Source of the DNA: Closterium sp. Naga37s-1
Taxonomy: Eukaryota > Streptophyta > Zygnematophyceae > Desmidiales > Closteriaceae
Assembly: GCA_947471745.1 (NCBI GenBank)
Contig: CANJKZ010000403.1
Location: forward strand, 1 to 64,000
Direction: 5' to 3'
DNA: 64,000 nt
Shown: positions 45,177-56,253 of the stretch, piece by piece
Layout of the letters: each line of letters opens with the position of its first letter
Numbering within the stretch: the first letter of the stretch is position 1
Translations under genes and position numbers: made by a program
Notes under the pieces: generated by a model
Told to the model about the DNA's origin: nothing
The model's database searches: none
The model's input: only the letters and a program-made list of their open reading frames with translations

Positions 45177-48100
45177 ATGGGGCCTCTTCTCGCTCTTACC
45201 TCTCTTCCTCTGCGCTTCCGTCCTCACCCTTCTCCCGCCGTACCTCCTCTCCTACCATTGCCTTCCCTACTCTCCGCCCCCTTCGCTGCCCCTTCCTCCC
45301 CTTCCGCCCTTCCTACTTGCCGTTGTACCTCCCCTCTTCTCCACCCCTCTTCTTGGATTCCGCTATCCCATCAGCGTCGCCGCTCTTCTGCCGTTGTAAC
45401 CTCTGGTTTTGGCTCACTGGCCTCTGTTTTCAGTGTGACCATGCCATCTCAGGATAGCATCCTTGGTGCTTCTCCTCTTATGGACCCTCGCTTTCTCGTT
45501 CCATTTTCTCCACCCGTTCAAAGCACTGCTTCTCACTCTCCCAGCCCTACGGCTGCCGCTCTCTCACTTCCTCGCACCTTGGATTTTGTCCTTGACAGTG
45601 CTGCTACTGACTCTGTCTTTCGTGATGCTGGTGTTCTTCGCAATTTTCCTCGTCCCCTCTCTATTGATGGGGCTGGGGAGACCATGACCATGATCTGCAT
45701 AGGCACTTCCTCTCTTCCCTGTCCTGCCTCTCCCTCTGGCGCTGTTACTGGCCTTTATGTTCCCTCTTGCCGTCATAACCTCCTATCCCTTCCTGCCCTT
45801 CAACGCCTCGGTGTACGAGTGCTCTTCCCCGCAGGTGCACTCTATTGTGATCTTCATTACCACGACCGGCACCTCGCTCGTTTCACCCTTTCTCCTACTA
45901 CTCGCCTCTACACCCTTTGTGTTCCCCTCCCCTCATCTGTCCACCACACTTCCTCTTCTTCTGTCCCTCCCGTCTCCTCTTGCGACTGTCGCTCTCTCAC
46001 CCAACCTACCCTTCTTCTCCATCATCGCCTTGGCCACCCCAACTTCCCTCTCCTTCGCAGCATGGTCAACTCGAAGCTGCTTCATGATCTCCCTTCCTCT
46101 CTCCCGCCCCTTCCCCCCTCTCCCGCTCCTCCATGCACCCCTTGTGTTCAAGCTAAGCTCTCCCAATCTCCCCATCCTTCTTCCCCTTCTGCCTCCCCCA
46201 AACCCCTTGATCTTGTGCATATGGACCTCTGGGGTCCCTCTCCCATTGCCTCCCGTCAGGGTCATCGCTATTTTCTTCTTCTCGTCGATGACCATTCTCG
46301 CTTTGCCACTGTCTATCCCCTCCGCGCCAAATCTGACGCCCCCTCCCTCATCATTCGCTGGGCTGAGCAGGCGCGTCTTCGCTTTGGCCGCCCTGTCACG
46401 CGCCTCCACTCTGATGGTGGTGGCGAGTTCTTTAACCACTCTCTTTCTTCTTACTGCTCCTCTCATGGCATTCGCCAAACCTCCACCCTTCCGCATTCTC
46501 CTGAAAAAAATGGTGTTGCCGAGCGTCGTATTCGCACTCTCACGGAGATCACCCGCTGTCTCCTTACGCATGCTTCTGCTCCCCACTCTCTTTGGAGCTA
46601 CGCTCTTGTTCACGCCACTCTTCTTTCTAACCTTCGCCCTCATCCCCTTCGCTCTTCCATTACACCCTTTCAGCTCTGGACTGGCCGCCAGCCTTCTGCC
46701 CGCCCTCTTCGGGTGTGGGGCTGTGTCGCTCATGTCCTCATCAATCCCGCTGATCGGGCGCGTCAGGGTGGGAAGCTCGCTCCCAAGACGCAGCTTTGTG
46801 CGTTTATTGGTATCAACTCTAACTCTCCTGGCTACCTTTTCTATGCTCCCTCCTCTCAGCAGCTCATTCGCAGCCAGGATGTCATCTTTGATGAGACTCG
46901 ATCTCCATTCCTCACTCCCCCTCCCACCCCACCTGCTCCCTCTCTCCATTGGTCTGACTTTGATCCGCTGCCCTCTGCTGCTCCCTCTCCTCCTCCCCTT
47001 CCTCTTGCCCCTGCTCCACCTCCCCTGCCTGCCTCCTCCACTCCCCCCTCCGCTGTCATCTCTGGCATCTCTCCTCCTGCCTCTTCATCTTCTGCTCCCA
47101 TGTCCCCTCCCTCATCACCTCCTTCTGCTACCCTCCCTTCTGCACCTGCCCCCCCACCCTCTCCCCGTCTCACCCGCTCCATGACCCGTGCAATGTCCAA
47201 TTTTCAACACTCTGCTCTCTTTACTCGTCTCTCTCCCTCTCAGAACGTTGATCTTCTCGAAGATCGCTTTGAGGAGCTTTTCTCTGTTCATCCTGTTTCA
47301 CCCCTCCTCTGTGTCACCATTGGCGACTTCTCCAATTCTCCGACTCTTCTCTCCGTTGACACTGCCGCTATTCCCACCCCTCAGACCTATTCCGAGGCAG
47401 TGTCTGGCTTTCATGCAACTGAGTGGATGGCTGCCATCATTGCCGAGTGTGAGGCATTCACTAGGACTCACTCTTACGTTGACTCTGTCCCCCCCCCTGG
47501 CGCCACCATTGTGAAGGGCAAATGGGTCTTTCGTGTCAAACAGCTGCCTGGGGAGCTCCCTGTCTTCAAAGCCCGTTACTGCGCCAAAGGCTTCACCCAA
47601 CGTGAAGGCATTGACTACTTTGCCACTTACTCCCCCACTGCCCGTCTCCCCACTCTTCGCCTCCTTCTTGATCTAGGCGCCCGCTGGAATTGGGAGATTC
47701 ACTCTATGGATGTCTCCAATGCCTTTCTCCAAGGCGAGCTTCATGAACGCATTTTCCTTGAGCGCCCCGCTGGCTTTCCTCGCCCCTTCCCTCCAGGCAC
47801 TGTCTGGGAGCTGAAGCGCCCAGTGTATGGTCTTAAGCAGGCCCCACGCGAGTGGCATGCTAAGCTTGCCTCCACTCTTCACTCTCTTGGCTTCTCCACC
47901 TCCTCTTCCGACCCCAGTCTCTTCATTCGCACTTCCCCCCACAGGGTTTACATTCTTGCCTACGTCGATGACTTGGTGCTCCTCGCTGAAGATTCTGCCG
48001 ACATTGCCGCTGTCAAGCTAGCCCTCCAGGCACGTCTCCTGTGCAAGGATCTTGGCGAGCTTCGCCACTACCTTGGCATGGAGATTCGTCGCGATCGTAC

Positions 48101-48947
48101 TGCGCGCACCATCTCTCTCTCTCAATCTTTCTACATCCACTCCATCCTTGAACGCTTTGAAATGTCACAGGCTAAGCCAGTTTCCACTCCTCTTCTCGCT
48201 AACCATCAGCTTACTGCCCCTGCCGTTCCCACTCCCTCCTCAGAACTGCGACCCTATCCTGAGCTCGTTGGGTCACTCATGTATGCTATGATGTGCACGC
48301 GCCCCGATCTTGCTTACCCCCTCAGTGTCCTCTCTCGCTTTGTTGGCCTTGGTCGCCACACAGACGTGCACTGGGCGGCTGCCAAGCGCGTTCTCCGCTA
48401 TCTCCGCGCTACCTCTGATCTTGCTCTCACTCTTGGTGGCTCTTCTCCCCCTGTTCTTTGCGGTTACAGTGATTCCTCTTATGCTGATTCTCGCCCTGAT
48501 CGCCGCTCCTCTCAGGGTTATGGTTTTACTCTTGGCAGTGGTCTCATCAGCTGGCGCTCCACTCGCTCATCCTCTGTCTGCCTTTCTACCTGCGAAGCTG
48601 AGTTGTACGCAGGCACATTGGCAGCTCAGGAGGCTCGCTGGCTCTCCTTTCTCCTTGCTGAGCTCGGTCACTCTCAGCCCTCTGTGACGCTCTCCTGTGA
48701 CAGTGCGAGCATGATTCATCTCACTGAAAATCCTGTCTATCACGCCCGCAGCAAACACATAGAGGTCCGCTACTTCTTCGTGCGCGAGCTGGTGCAGTCT
48801 GGCTTCTTACGCCTTCGCAAGGTGGCCGCTACTGCCAACCTTGCTGACATTTTCACCAAGGCCCTTCTGCGTGCGCCACACCGTTTCTACGTGCGCGAGC
48901 TTGGGCTCACGCGTCTTGCCACTTCTGGGGGTGTTCCCGTTCGCTAG
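45177..48947 (+). CDS. Intact copia pol polyprotein of element C
   Basis: One open frame of 1256 codons; the true start may be the ATG near 45441 (MPSQDSILGASPL). Order: protease-like LDFVLDSAATDSVFRD (DSA instead of DSG), integrase zinc site HHRLGHP ... CTPC, core HMDLWGP, LHSDGGGEFF and KNGVAERRIRT (D-D-E). RT has KARYCAKGFTQREGIDY, SMDVSNAFLQGEL, VYGLKQAPREWH and YVDDLVLL. RNase H has GYSDSSYADSRPDRRSSQG, TCEAELYAGTLAAQE and HIEVRYFFVRE. The frame has no internal stop or shift and ends TAG at 48945-48947. It is the only intact pol in the window. The protease change and missing gag argue against autonomy. Confidence 0.9.
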   Translation: MGPLLALTSLPLRFRPHPSPAVPPLLPLPSLLSAPFAAPSSPSALPTCRCTSPLLHPSSWIPLSHQRRRSSAVVTSGFGSLASVFSVTMPSQDSILGASPLMDPRFLVPFSPPVQSTASHSPSPTAAALSLPRTLDFVLDSAATDSVFRDAGVLRNFPRPLSIDGAGETMTMICIGTSSLPCPASPSGAVTGLYVPSCRHNLLSLPALQRLGVRVLFPAGALYCDLHYHDRHLARFTLSPTTRLYTLCVPLPSSVHHTSSSSVPPVSSCDCRSLTQPTLLLHHRLGHPNFPLLRSMVNSKLLHDLPSSLPPLPPSPAPPCTPCVQAKLSQSPHPSSPSASPKPLDLVHMDLWGPSPIASRQGHRYFLLLVDDHSRFATVYPLRAKSDAPSLIIRWAEQARLRFGRPVTRLHSDGGGEFFNHSLSSYCSSHGIRQTSTLPHSPEKNGVAERRIRTLTEITRCLLTHASAPHSLWSYALVHATLLSNLRPHPLRSSITPFQLWTGRQPSARPLRVWGCVAHVLINPADRARQGGKLAPKTQLCAFIGINSNSPGYLFYAPSSQQLIRSQDVIFDETRSPFLTPPPTPPAPSLHWSDFDPLPSAAPSPPPLPLAPAPPPLPASSTPPSAVISGISPPASSSSAPMSPPSSPPSATLPSAPAPPPSPRLTRSMTRAMSNFQHSALFTRLSPSQNVDLLEDRFEELFSVHPVSPLLCVTIGDFSNSPTLLSVDTAAIPTPQTYSEAVSGFHATEWMAAIIAECEAFTRTHSYVDSVPPPGATIVKGKWVFRVKQLPGELPVFKARYCAKGFTQREGIDYFATYSPTARLPTLRLLLDLGARWNWEIHSMDVSNAFLQGELHERIFLERPAGFPRPFPPGTVWELKRPVYGLKQAPREWHAKLASTLHSLGFSTSSSDPSLFIRTSPHRVYILAYVDDLVLLAEDSADIAAVKLALQARLLCKDLGELRHYLGMEIRRDRTARTISLSQSFYIHSILERFEMSQAKPVSTPLLANHQLTAPAVPTPSSELRPYPELVGSLMYAMMCTRPDLAYPLSVLSRFVGLGRHTDVHWAAAKRVLRYLRATSDLALTLGGSSPPVLCGYSDSSYADSRPDRRSSQGYGFTLGSGLISWRSTRSSSVCLSTCEAELYAGTLAAQEARWLSFLLAELGHSQPSVTLSCDSASMIHLTENPVYHARSKHIEVRYFFVRELVQSGFLRLRKVAATANLADIFTKALLRAPHRFYVRELGLTRLATSGGVPVR

Positions 48948-48983
48948 GTGTTTTGTTCCAGAGCTTCACCTAGCCTGGGGGTG

Positions 48984-49240
48984 TGTTGGAGTAGGCTAGA
49001 GCTCGCTCTGGTCTTTATTTTGGTGTTCTCTTATCATTCCACCATGCTTAGAGCGAGTTATGCTTCCAGGTTCAATTTAGGTTCATTTCGTAGCTATAGT
49101 ACAAACTGAACACACCCTAAGTTCAATTAGGGTTTCCAATTCCTTTCTAGACTTGTATCTCGACACTTCTTCCCTAATACAATTTTCTCTCGCTACCTTC
49201 TCTCTTCCTAGCCATGGCTACCACACTCTCAGTTTTAACA
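48984..49240 (+). repeat. 3' LTR of element C (257 bp)
   Basis: Same ends as the 5' LTR, followed by target duplication CGCTA and the resumed protease frame of D. Confidence 0.92.
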
Positions 49241-51394
49241 CGCTACACTACTACTCTTCCGTGCCCTGCTGTTCCCTTTGGGTCTCTGACTGGCTTCCAC
49301 GTCCCCTCGTTCTCGCGGAACTTGGTGGGCGTGAGGCCTCTTGTGAGTCAGCACGTGGGTGTGTGGATTGAGCCCTCTGGTGAGACGGCGGTTTGTGTTG
49401 ACGGAGACACTTACACGCCTCTTGCCACCTTTACAGCTGAGCCAGGCTCTGGTCTCTACACACTTCACACTGGCTATGGTGGGCAGCAGCAGCAGCGACT
49501 ACTGCCCCCGGCCCCTGTTCCTTCCCCCAGTCTGGTCCCTGCGTCTCACCAGGTTGCTGCGTCCCCCCAGGTAGCTGTGTCTGGTCAGGTTCCCGTGTCT
49601 GGTCCAGTTGCTGCGTCGTGCTCCTGTCGGTCACTTGCCCACCCCACCGTTCTGTGGCACCACCGGATGGGGCACCCGTCTCTCCCTCGTCTGCGCACTA
49701 TGTCTCGTCAGCGTCTTGTCTTAGGCCTCCCACGTGTCTTGCCGTCGCTGCCGCCTTCGCTTGCACCACCGTGCGGTCCCTGCGTCGAGGGTAGGCTGCG
49801 CGCCACCCCTCACTTCTCCTCCCTTCGTCCGGCCACCGAGCCTTTTGAGACGCTCCACTTGGACGTCTGGGGCCCCGCCTCTCGCCTTGGCCCTGAGCGT
49901 GAGCGTTTCTTTCTGGTGGTCGTTGACGACTACTCCCGCTACACCACAGTGTTCCCCCTAGCGAAGAATTCTGAGGTGACTTCTACGCTGATCAGGTGGT
50001 TGCTTACCACTGAGGGCACTCGTGGTCGTCGAGTCAGCTGTCTTCACTCCAACCGTGGGGGTGAGTTTCGCTCCGGCATTCTCGCTGGATTCTGTCGCGA
50101 GCAGGGCATTCGTCAGTCCTTGACGCTTCCGGAGTCCCCACAGCAGAATGGGGTTGCTGAGCGCCGCATAGGCTTGGTCATGGAGATCGCCCGCACCTCC
50201 TTGACTCACGCCCGTGCCCCCCATTTTCTGTGGCCCTACGCGGTTAGGTACGCCGCTCACCAGCTGAACCTCTGGCCACGTGTCTCTCGGCCAGAGGTTT
50301 CACCGACTAGTCTTTGGACCGGGTCCCCTGGTGTTGCGTCGCGGTTTCGTGTCTGGGGTTGCTTGGCTCTAGTTCGCGACACCTCCGTGGACAAGATCTT
50401 GCCTCGCGCCGTTCCCTGTGTCTTCCTTGGTTTCCCAGAGGACTCCTCTGACTTCACGTTTTACCACCCTCCCCTTCACCAGTTCTTTGACTCCCGTGAC
50501 GTCAGTTTCGACGAGTCCGTCCCCTACTACGTCAGGTACCCCTGCCGAGGTCTCCCGATTCCTCCTCCCCCCCTCTTTCTGACTTCCGCTCCCCCTCCTG
50601 CTCCCCCGGTACAGCCTCCCCCCCCTGGTCCAGCCCCGTCAGGTGTGTCCCACGCTACCCCTCCCCCCTCGGTAGCCCCTCAGGTACAGCCTCCTTCCCC
50701 GCAGTCCTCCTCGCAGCCTGCGGCAGACCCTGCGGGAGCCGGTGTTCGTGGCGAGGACCCTGTCGGTGCTAGCTCTGGGGGTGCTGGAGTTGGGGTTGAG
50801 TCCGAGGCTGCAGGAGACTCTCGTCTTTCGGGAGCTGGTGTCGGTGGTGCTGACTCTGGGGGTGCTACGTCTGGGGGTGCGGGTGCGCCCCCTTCGGGTC
50901 CTTGTGAGCCTGGCCGTGTTGCTGTTGGTGGTACTGCCTCTGGGGGTGGTGCGCCGGGTGCTTTGGAGGGTGGTCCTGGGGCTGCCGCGGCCCCAGACAC
51001 TACTCCTCCCCCCCACCCCTACCCAACCCGGCACCAGGCTCGTGTTCGCCGTACCCGTGAGGAGCAGCTGGAGTTAGAGAGAGAGGAGAGAGTGTTGTAG
51101 CGGCTGGAGGTGGAGCAGCAGAAGCAGCAGAGGCTGGAGGAGCAGCAGGAGCAGCAACAGCAGCCGCGGGAGCAGCAGCAGCAGTCGCAGCTGGAGCAGC
51201 CGCCGCTGGAGGAGCAGAGGTCGCAGCCGCACCAAGAGCAGCAGTAGCCGCCACCTCCTCCTCCTGTCTCTGGTCTTCGGACCCTCGGTCTCCCCTCTCC
51301 CTCTCCTTCCTCCTCCCCCTCTCCTCCTGTCTACGGTCCCACGTTTCCTCCTCCTGACTCCTCTCCAGCTGTTCTCCCTCGTTCTCTGACTCCG
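49241..51394 (+). pseudogene. Protease end, integrase and linker of element D
   Basis: Resumes D after C. The integrase zinc site (WHHRMGHPS ... CGPCVEG) is followed by LHLDVWGPAS and LHSNRGGEF, where the second catalytic Asp is Asn (AAC at 50051-50053), then QQNGVAERRIG. The C-terminal domain (SRFRVWGCLALVRDTSVD) leads to a Pro- and Gly-rich linker and a Gln/Glu-rich stretch. TAG stops at 51098-51100 and 51245-51247 interrupt an otherwise continuous frame. Confidence 0.85.
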
Positions 51395-53461
51395 TTGTCT
51401 CCTCCTCCTTTGCCCGCCTGGCCCTCTCGTTGCTCTCCTCGTGCTCGTCCCTCGTCCCCTGTCGCTCTCACTGACCTTCGTACTGCCCTGTTCCGTTCTA
51501 GTCCGCCTCGTTCGTCTCAGTCTGTGCTTCCTTCTCCTCCTGAGTCGGCCTTCACTGCTTCCCTCTCTACTCCTGTCACTGACTACTACCGCACGTACCG
51601 ACATGTTCTCCCTCGTTTTCTCGCCTCTCTTGTTACGGACCCTCGTGCCTCTCTGTCCTCTGTCTCCGCCCTTACTGTCGCCATCTCTGAGTTCGCCACT
51701 ACTCGCCGCCTTGACTACGCCACTTGTCTCGTGGCTGCTCCTCCTACCGGTCCTCTGGCCGTCGGGGGTGAGTCTGCCCTTGGCTGTGACGCCCTAGAGG
51801 ACAGGCAGTTTGAGCTAGAGTTCCTGGCAGCCGCTTCCCCTCATCTCTGTGCCATGCTGCTCGCCCCTGAGGGAGACCCCGACGCCCTTGACATACCGAC
51901 TCCTCGCACTTACGCTGAGGCAGTGTCAGGGCCTTGGGCCTCTCAGTGGAGAGCTGCCATGGACGCAGAGATGGCCTCCTACAGATCCACAGGCACCTAC
52001 GTCGACGAGGTTCCCCCCCCTGGGGCGAACGTAGTCGATGGCATGTGGATCTACAGGGTGAAGCGGCCACCGGGATCTCCTCCGGTCTTCAAGGCGCGCT
52101 ATGTGGCTAGAGGTTTTAGTCAGCGCGAGGGAGTTGACTTCTTTCAGACCTTCGCGCCTACCCCGAAGATGACCACTCTTCGGGTGTTACTACACGTAGC
52201 AGCACAGAGAGACTACGAGTTACACTCTCTCGACTTCTCCACTGCTTTCTTTCAGGGTAGCCTACACGAGGAGGTATGGCTGCGTCGTCCCTCTGCCTTC
52301 AATGGCACTTTCCCTCCTGAGACCCAGTGGAGGCTGAGGCGACCTGTCTACGGTCTCCGTCAGGCTCCTCGTGAGTGGCACGACACCCTTCGTTCTACCC
52401 TCTCTGACCTTGGTTTCCAACCGTCTTCTGCCGACCCGTCGCTGTTCGTCCGTCGTGGCTCCACACCTTTCTTTGTTCTGGTCTACGTCGACGACCTGGT
52501 TTTCGCCACTGCTGACAGGGTTGCCTTGGCAGACGTGAAGTCCGAACTGCAGAAGAGACACACGTGCACTGACCTTGGTGAGCTGCGCCACTACCTTGGC
52601 CTGCAGATCACCAGGGACAGAGCTGCTCGCACCATTACACTCTCACAGTCACACATGGTGCAGCAGGTTCTTCAGCGGTTCGAGCTTTAGCACTCCACAG
52701 TACAGCGCACACCTCTTGCTGTTGACCACAGACTTACTGGACCCTTTCCTGACGAGCCGTTTGAGTCTAGTGGTCCCTACGCAGAGCTGGTGGGCTGCCT
52801 CATGTACCTGATGACTTGTACTCGCCCGGACCTCGCCTTCCCTCTCAGCATCCTTGCTCGCTTTGTTGCACCAGGGAGACACCGTCCTGTTCACTGGACG
52901 GCAGCTGTGAGGGTGGCGAAGTACCTAGCGATGACATCAGGCGTGGGGCTAGTTCTTGGAGTGCAGCAGTCTGTCGTACTCACTGGTCAGTGTGACTCTT
53001 CTTACGCTGACGACGCTGAGACTCACAGGTCTACTCAGGGTTACTGTTTCAGCTTGGGTTCTGGAGCTGTTTCGTGGAGGTCCACGCGCTCCTCTTCGGT
53101 CTCGACCTCTACTGCTGAGGCTGAGATCTACGCTGGTGCCATGGCGGCGCAGGAGCTGCGTTGGTTGACCTTCTTGCTCGCCGACCTTGGTGAGCGGCCG
53201 AGCTCTGCACCGACCTTGTTCACTGACAACAAGGCGTCGATTCTCCTCTGTCGAGAGCCGCGACTGGAGAGCAGAGTGAAGCACATTAACGTCAGGTACT
53301 TTCTTCTGCGTGAGTTGCAGAGACGTGGACAGGCTCGCTTCGAGTTTGTGGAGTCCGAGGCCAACACTGCAGACATCTTCACCAAGGCGCTTCCGCCTTG
53401 TGACCACCAGAGGTGTTGTGTGCAGTTAGGTCTTGTTGACACAGGTTCTAGTCGTGTGTAG
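51395..53461 (+). pseudogene. Reverse transcriptase and RNase H of element D
   Basis: Same frame as the integrase. RT shows AMDAEMASYRSTGTYVDEVP, MWIYRVKRPPGSPPVFKARY, HSLDFSTAFFQGSL and YVDDLVFATAD. TAG at 52688-52690 stops it after VLQRFEL. The frame continues open with GCLMYLMTCTRPDLAFPLS and RNase H (TGQCDSSYADDAETHRSTQG, STAEAEIYAGAMAAQEL, TDNKASILLC), ending at TAG 53459-53461. Apart from three TAGs the pol frame is unbroken from 49241. Confidence 0.88.
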
Positions 53462-53662
53462 GCTTGAGTTTACTGTTTGCTTTGCTTGCACTCTTGCCAT
53501 ACACCTTTGTGAACTCTTGGACTGGCCTTGTGGCCCCTGTTGCTTGTGCTCAGATTGTGTGGTGATGTTGTGATCCACCCTGAGCTTTGTTTCTTTGTGA
53601 CTGGTCTTGTGACCGTACACTTTTGGTTTTGCTTGACACCCCTCACTTAGGTTATGGGGGTG

Positions 53663-53771
53663 TGTCAAATGTTGTAGCCTGTAGTGAGGTTTGTCTTAGG
53701 GGGTATAAATGTTAGGGTTTGCTATATGTACCCCAACCCTCATCAATAACACAATACTTTCATTCTTGACA
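53663..53771 (+). repeat. 3' LTR of element D (109 bp)
   Basis: Preceded by GGGGGTG and followed by the target duplication CCTAC. It differs from the 5' LTR at two bases. Confidence 0.92.
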
Positions 53772-53802
53772 CCTACCCCGCGTCGCGCTGCCCCGCGCAC
53801 GC

Positions 53803-55753
53803 CACTCGCGCAGCTGCGGTGGAGAGAGAGTCTCCCGCCGTGACGAGGCACCCGGAGAACCTCCAGTAGACAAAGTACCTCCAGGCGCAGCACGCTCAGG
53901 CTCAGCACCCCCAAGCTCAGCACCCCCAGGCTTCGCACGCTCGGGCTCAGCACCCCCAAGCTCAGCACCCCCAGGCTCCGCACGCTCAGGCTCAGCACCC
54001 CCAGGCTCCGCACCCTCAGACTCAACAACCCCAGGCTCAGCACCCCCAGACGCAGCACCCCTAGCAGCACCAGAGTCGACAGCTACCTCGACAGGCTCGA
54101 CAGGGTCTACCTGGGACACACCTGACGGGGCAGGACCCTGAGGGGGGAGGGGGTCTACCGGAGGAGGACCTGGTGCGAGGAAGAGCGGCGGGGGGGGGAG
54201 AGGGGCAGTGCGGTAGGGGAAGAGACGGTAAAAGGGAACCGACTCGTCAAACGTGACGTCCTGAGAGGGCAGGACACGGCGCGAGGTGGGGTGGTAAAGC
54301 TGCCAGCCAGGCGCATCAGGGGGGAAGCCAAGGAAGACGCAGGGAATGGCGCGGGCGGAGAGCTTGTCCGCGGATGTACCGCGGACAAAGGCACGAGAGC
54401 CCCAGACCTGGAACACCGACGCATCGCCAACCTCTCCCGTTCAACGCAGTGTCGGCGAGGTCTCCGACAAGGAGACACGGGGCCAGAGGTTGAGCTGATG
54501 CGCAGCGTATCGGACCGCAAACGGCCACAGAAAATGGGGGGCAGCCGCATGGATCATGGAGGTCCGAGCGACCTCCATGACTAAGCCAATGCAGCGCTCA
54601 GCAACCCCATTTTGTTGCGGAGAGGCCGGAAGCATGAAAGTCTGGCGAATGCCCTCCCCACGACAAAAGTCCCGCACGAGGTCGGAGGAAAACTCACCAC
54701 CTCTGTCAGAGTGCGGACGCAGGACGGGAAGGTCCGTCTCGAACCGCTCGCGGAGCTGGAGACGAACAGCGCGGATCTAAGGGATCAAAACATCAGAGAC
54801 CTCCCCCTTGGTGCACAAGGGGAAGACTGTGGTGTAACGCGTGTAGTCGTCGACAACCAGCAGAAAGTAGCGCTCGCGGCCCTGTCCACGTCCATGTGGA
54901 GAGTCTGCAGGGGAGCAGTCGTCGAGGGGAACGAGGAGGAATGAGGAGCGGCGCGCTGCCGCCCCTCGACACAGGGAAGACAGGGAGGGGCAGGCGAGGG
55001 TGGGAGGGGAGGGAGAGACCTGGGAAGACCAGAGACAAGAAGACGGGAGTGCATGCCACGAAGGCGTGCCACGGAGGGGTGACCAAGGCGGTGGTGCCAA
55101 AGGAGCGTCTGGTGCGACAGGGCGCGACACGAGCAGGGGGCCGACAGCTGACCTGACGCAGACGCAGCTACATGAGGAGGCGCAGTAGTCAGTGTGTACA
55201 GACTCGACCCAGGCCGACGGGTGAACGTGGCCAGGTGCCGGCCAGTCCGGGAGCACGTACAGATCGCCACACGCTGTCCTCCAGGGGTGAAGGTATCAAC
55301 CCTCTCATCTTGAAGGACGGCATTGCTCACCAAGTTCGTAGAGAACAAGGGGAGGTGAAGACCTGACAGTGAGCTAGACGGAACCGCCGGACACGGCAGA
55401 ACAGTCGAGGAACGTGCAAGGACTGGGCCCCCAGAGGGGTCAGCCAGAGAGACAGCAACAGGTGCAGAGAGCGGTGTGACTGTGGTACTGTCGCGAAAGA
55501 AACAGCGGGAAGCACCTGAGTCAAGCGTGAAGGTGTGCAAGTCCGCAGCAGGCGCAGTACCAGAGAGAGCAGACTCACCAGCACCTAGAGCAGCAGACAC
55601 ACAAGCACCTAGAGTAGCAGCCTCTATACCTGGGTCGGGCGGCACACACAGGTAACAGTCACCCTCAGCACTAACAGGCAATGCATACATGGCAGTGAGG
55701 ATAGCATCATAGTCAAGAGCAAAGATATCCACTCTCTGCATAAGCAGCTCCAC
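53803..55753 (-). pseudogene. Protease, integrase and linker of element E
   Basis: Minus strand: protease LDSGASRCFFRDST (DSG intact), integrase zinc site WHHRLGHPS ... CVEGRQ, a deletion after TLHMDV, then RERYFLLVVDDY, HSDRGGEF and QQNGVAERCIGLV in different frames. A TAG near 54776-54778 replaces Trp in IPWIR. The C-terminal domain (FQVWGSRAFVRGTSADKL) leads to the Glu-Pro repeat linker (53870-54060) and an LREW module, where the element ends. Confidence 0.78.
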
Positions 55754-55803
55754 CCAGCTGGGGAGCTCAGCCTCGTCACCAAACTCTGTACGCCAGGCGT
55801 CGC

Positions 55804-56253
55804 TCAGACCGGCGAAGCAGCGGGACTGTGAGTGACCAATTGTCCCGCAAGTCTGACCAGCCCTAAACCTGTGCGAATGACGTATAGGCAGCGAGCAGTA
55901 CTCCGAGACCCTCTACTCTGGGTGTACCACTCACGTAGCTGCTGTGGCGTAAGGGTCTCGCGCGGACGCCGCTGCAGGTGCATCTGGCCACCGCCAGAAA
56001 CTCCCGACTGACCAGCTCCAGGGCGACTGCCACTACGGCCGCCGCCACAACCCCAACTAGCGTACCACTCACGAAGCTGTTGGGGCGTAAGGGACTCGCG
56101 CGGACGTCGCTGGAGCTGTATCTGGCCACTGCCAGAAACTCCCCACCGAACAGCTCCACCGGGACTGCTACTACGGCCGCCACCACTCCCACTACTGCCA
56201 CCAGCGCCGTCACCACTCCCACCGCTACTACGAAGTGAAGTCATAGCGGGCAA
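55804..56253 (-). pseudogene. Truncated gag of element E
   Basis: Only the gag C-terminus is present: a Gly/Ser-rich stretch and two successive TPQQLREWY modules (near 55925-55945 and 56060-56085). A knuckle follows, broken by a frame shift (CLYVIRTG, then QTCG ... H ... C in another frame). The whole UBN2 part is missing between the leader and this point. Confidence 0.7.

Larger units (their letters stand above)
43526..49240 (+). mobile_element. Ty1/copia element C, inserted in D
   Basis: 5,715 bp with 257-bp LTRs (43526-43782 and 48984-49240; four differences seen) and perfect target duplications CGCTA (43521-43525 and 49241-49245). The primer site TGGTATCTAGAGCC is close to initiator Met, and the polypurine tract GCCTGGGGGTG precedes the 3' LTR. 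One long open pol frame is present. No gag domain is seen between the primer site and pol; that space holds a 57-bp tandem array. Confidence 0.92.
40848..53771 (+). mobile_element. Ty1/copia element D, interrupted by element C
   Basis: Paired 109-bp LTRs (40848-40956 and 53663-53771) differ at two positions and have perfect target duplications CCTAC (40843-40847 and 53772-53776). The primer site is TGGTATCACC and the polypurine tract is GTTATGGGGGTG. Removing element C leaves about 7.2 kb with gag, protease, integrase, RT and RNase H. All in-frame stops within pol are TAG, and there is one frame change in late gag. Confidence 0.92.

Noticed and set aside
44178..45457. Ser/Arg-rich proteins in element C before pol
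   Set aside because: The 57-bp array is open in three frames at once. None resembles gag.
17670..52690. UAG reassigned to glutamine, as in some green algae
   Set aside because: TAG closes the intact pol of element C and the U-box exon of the kinase at sensible ends, and one TAG replaces Trp. Decay of elements explains the pattern better.
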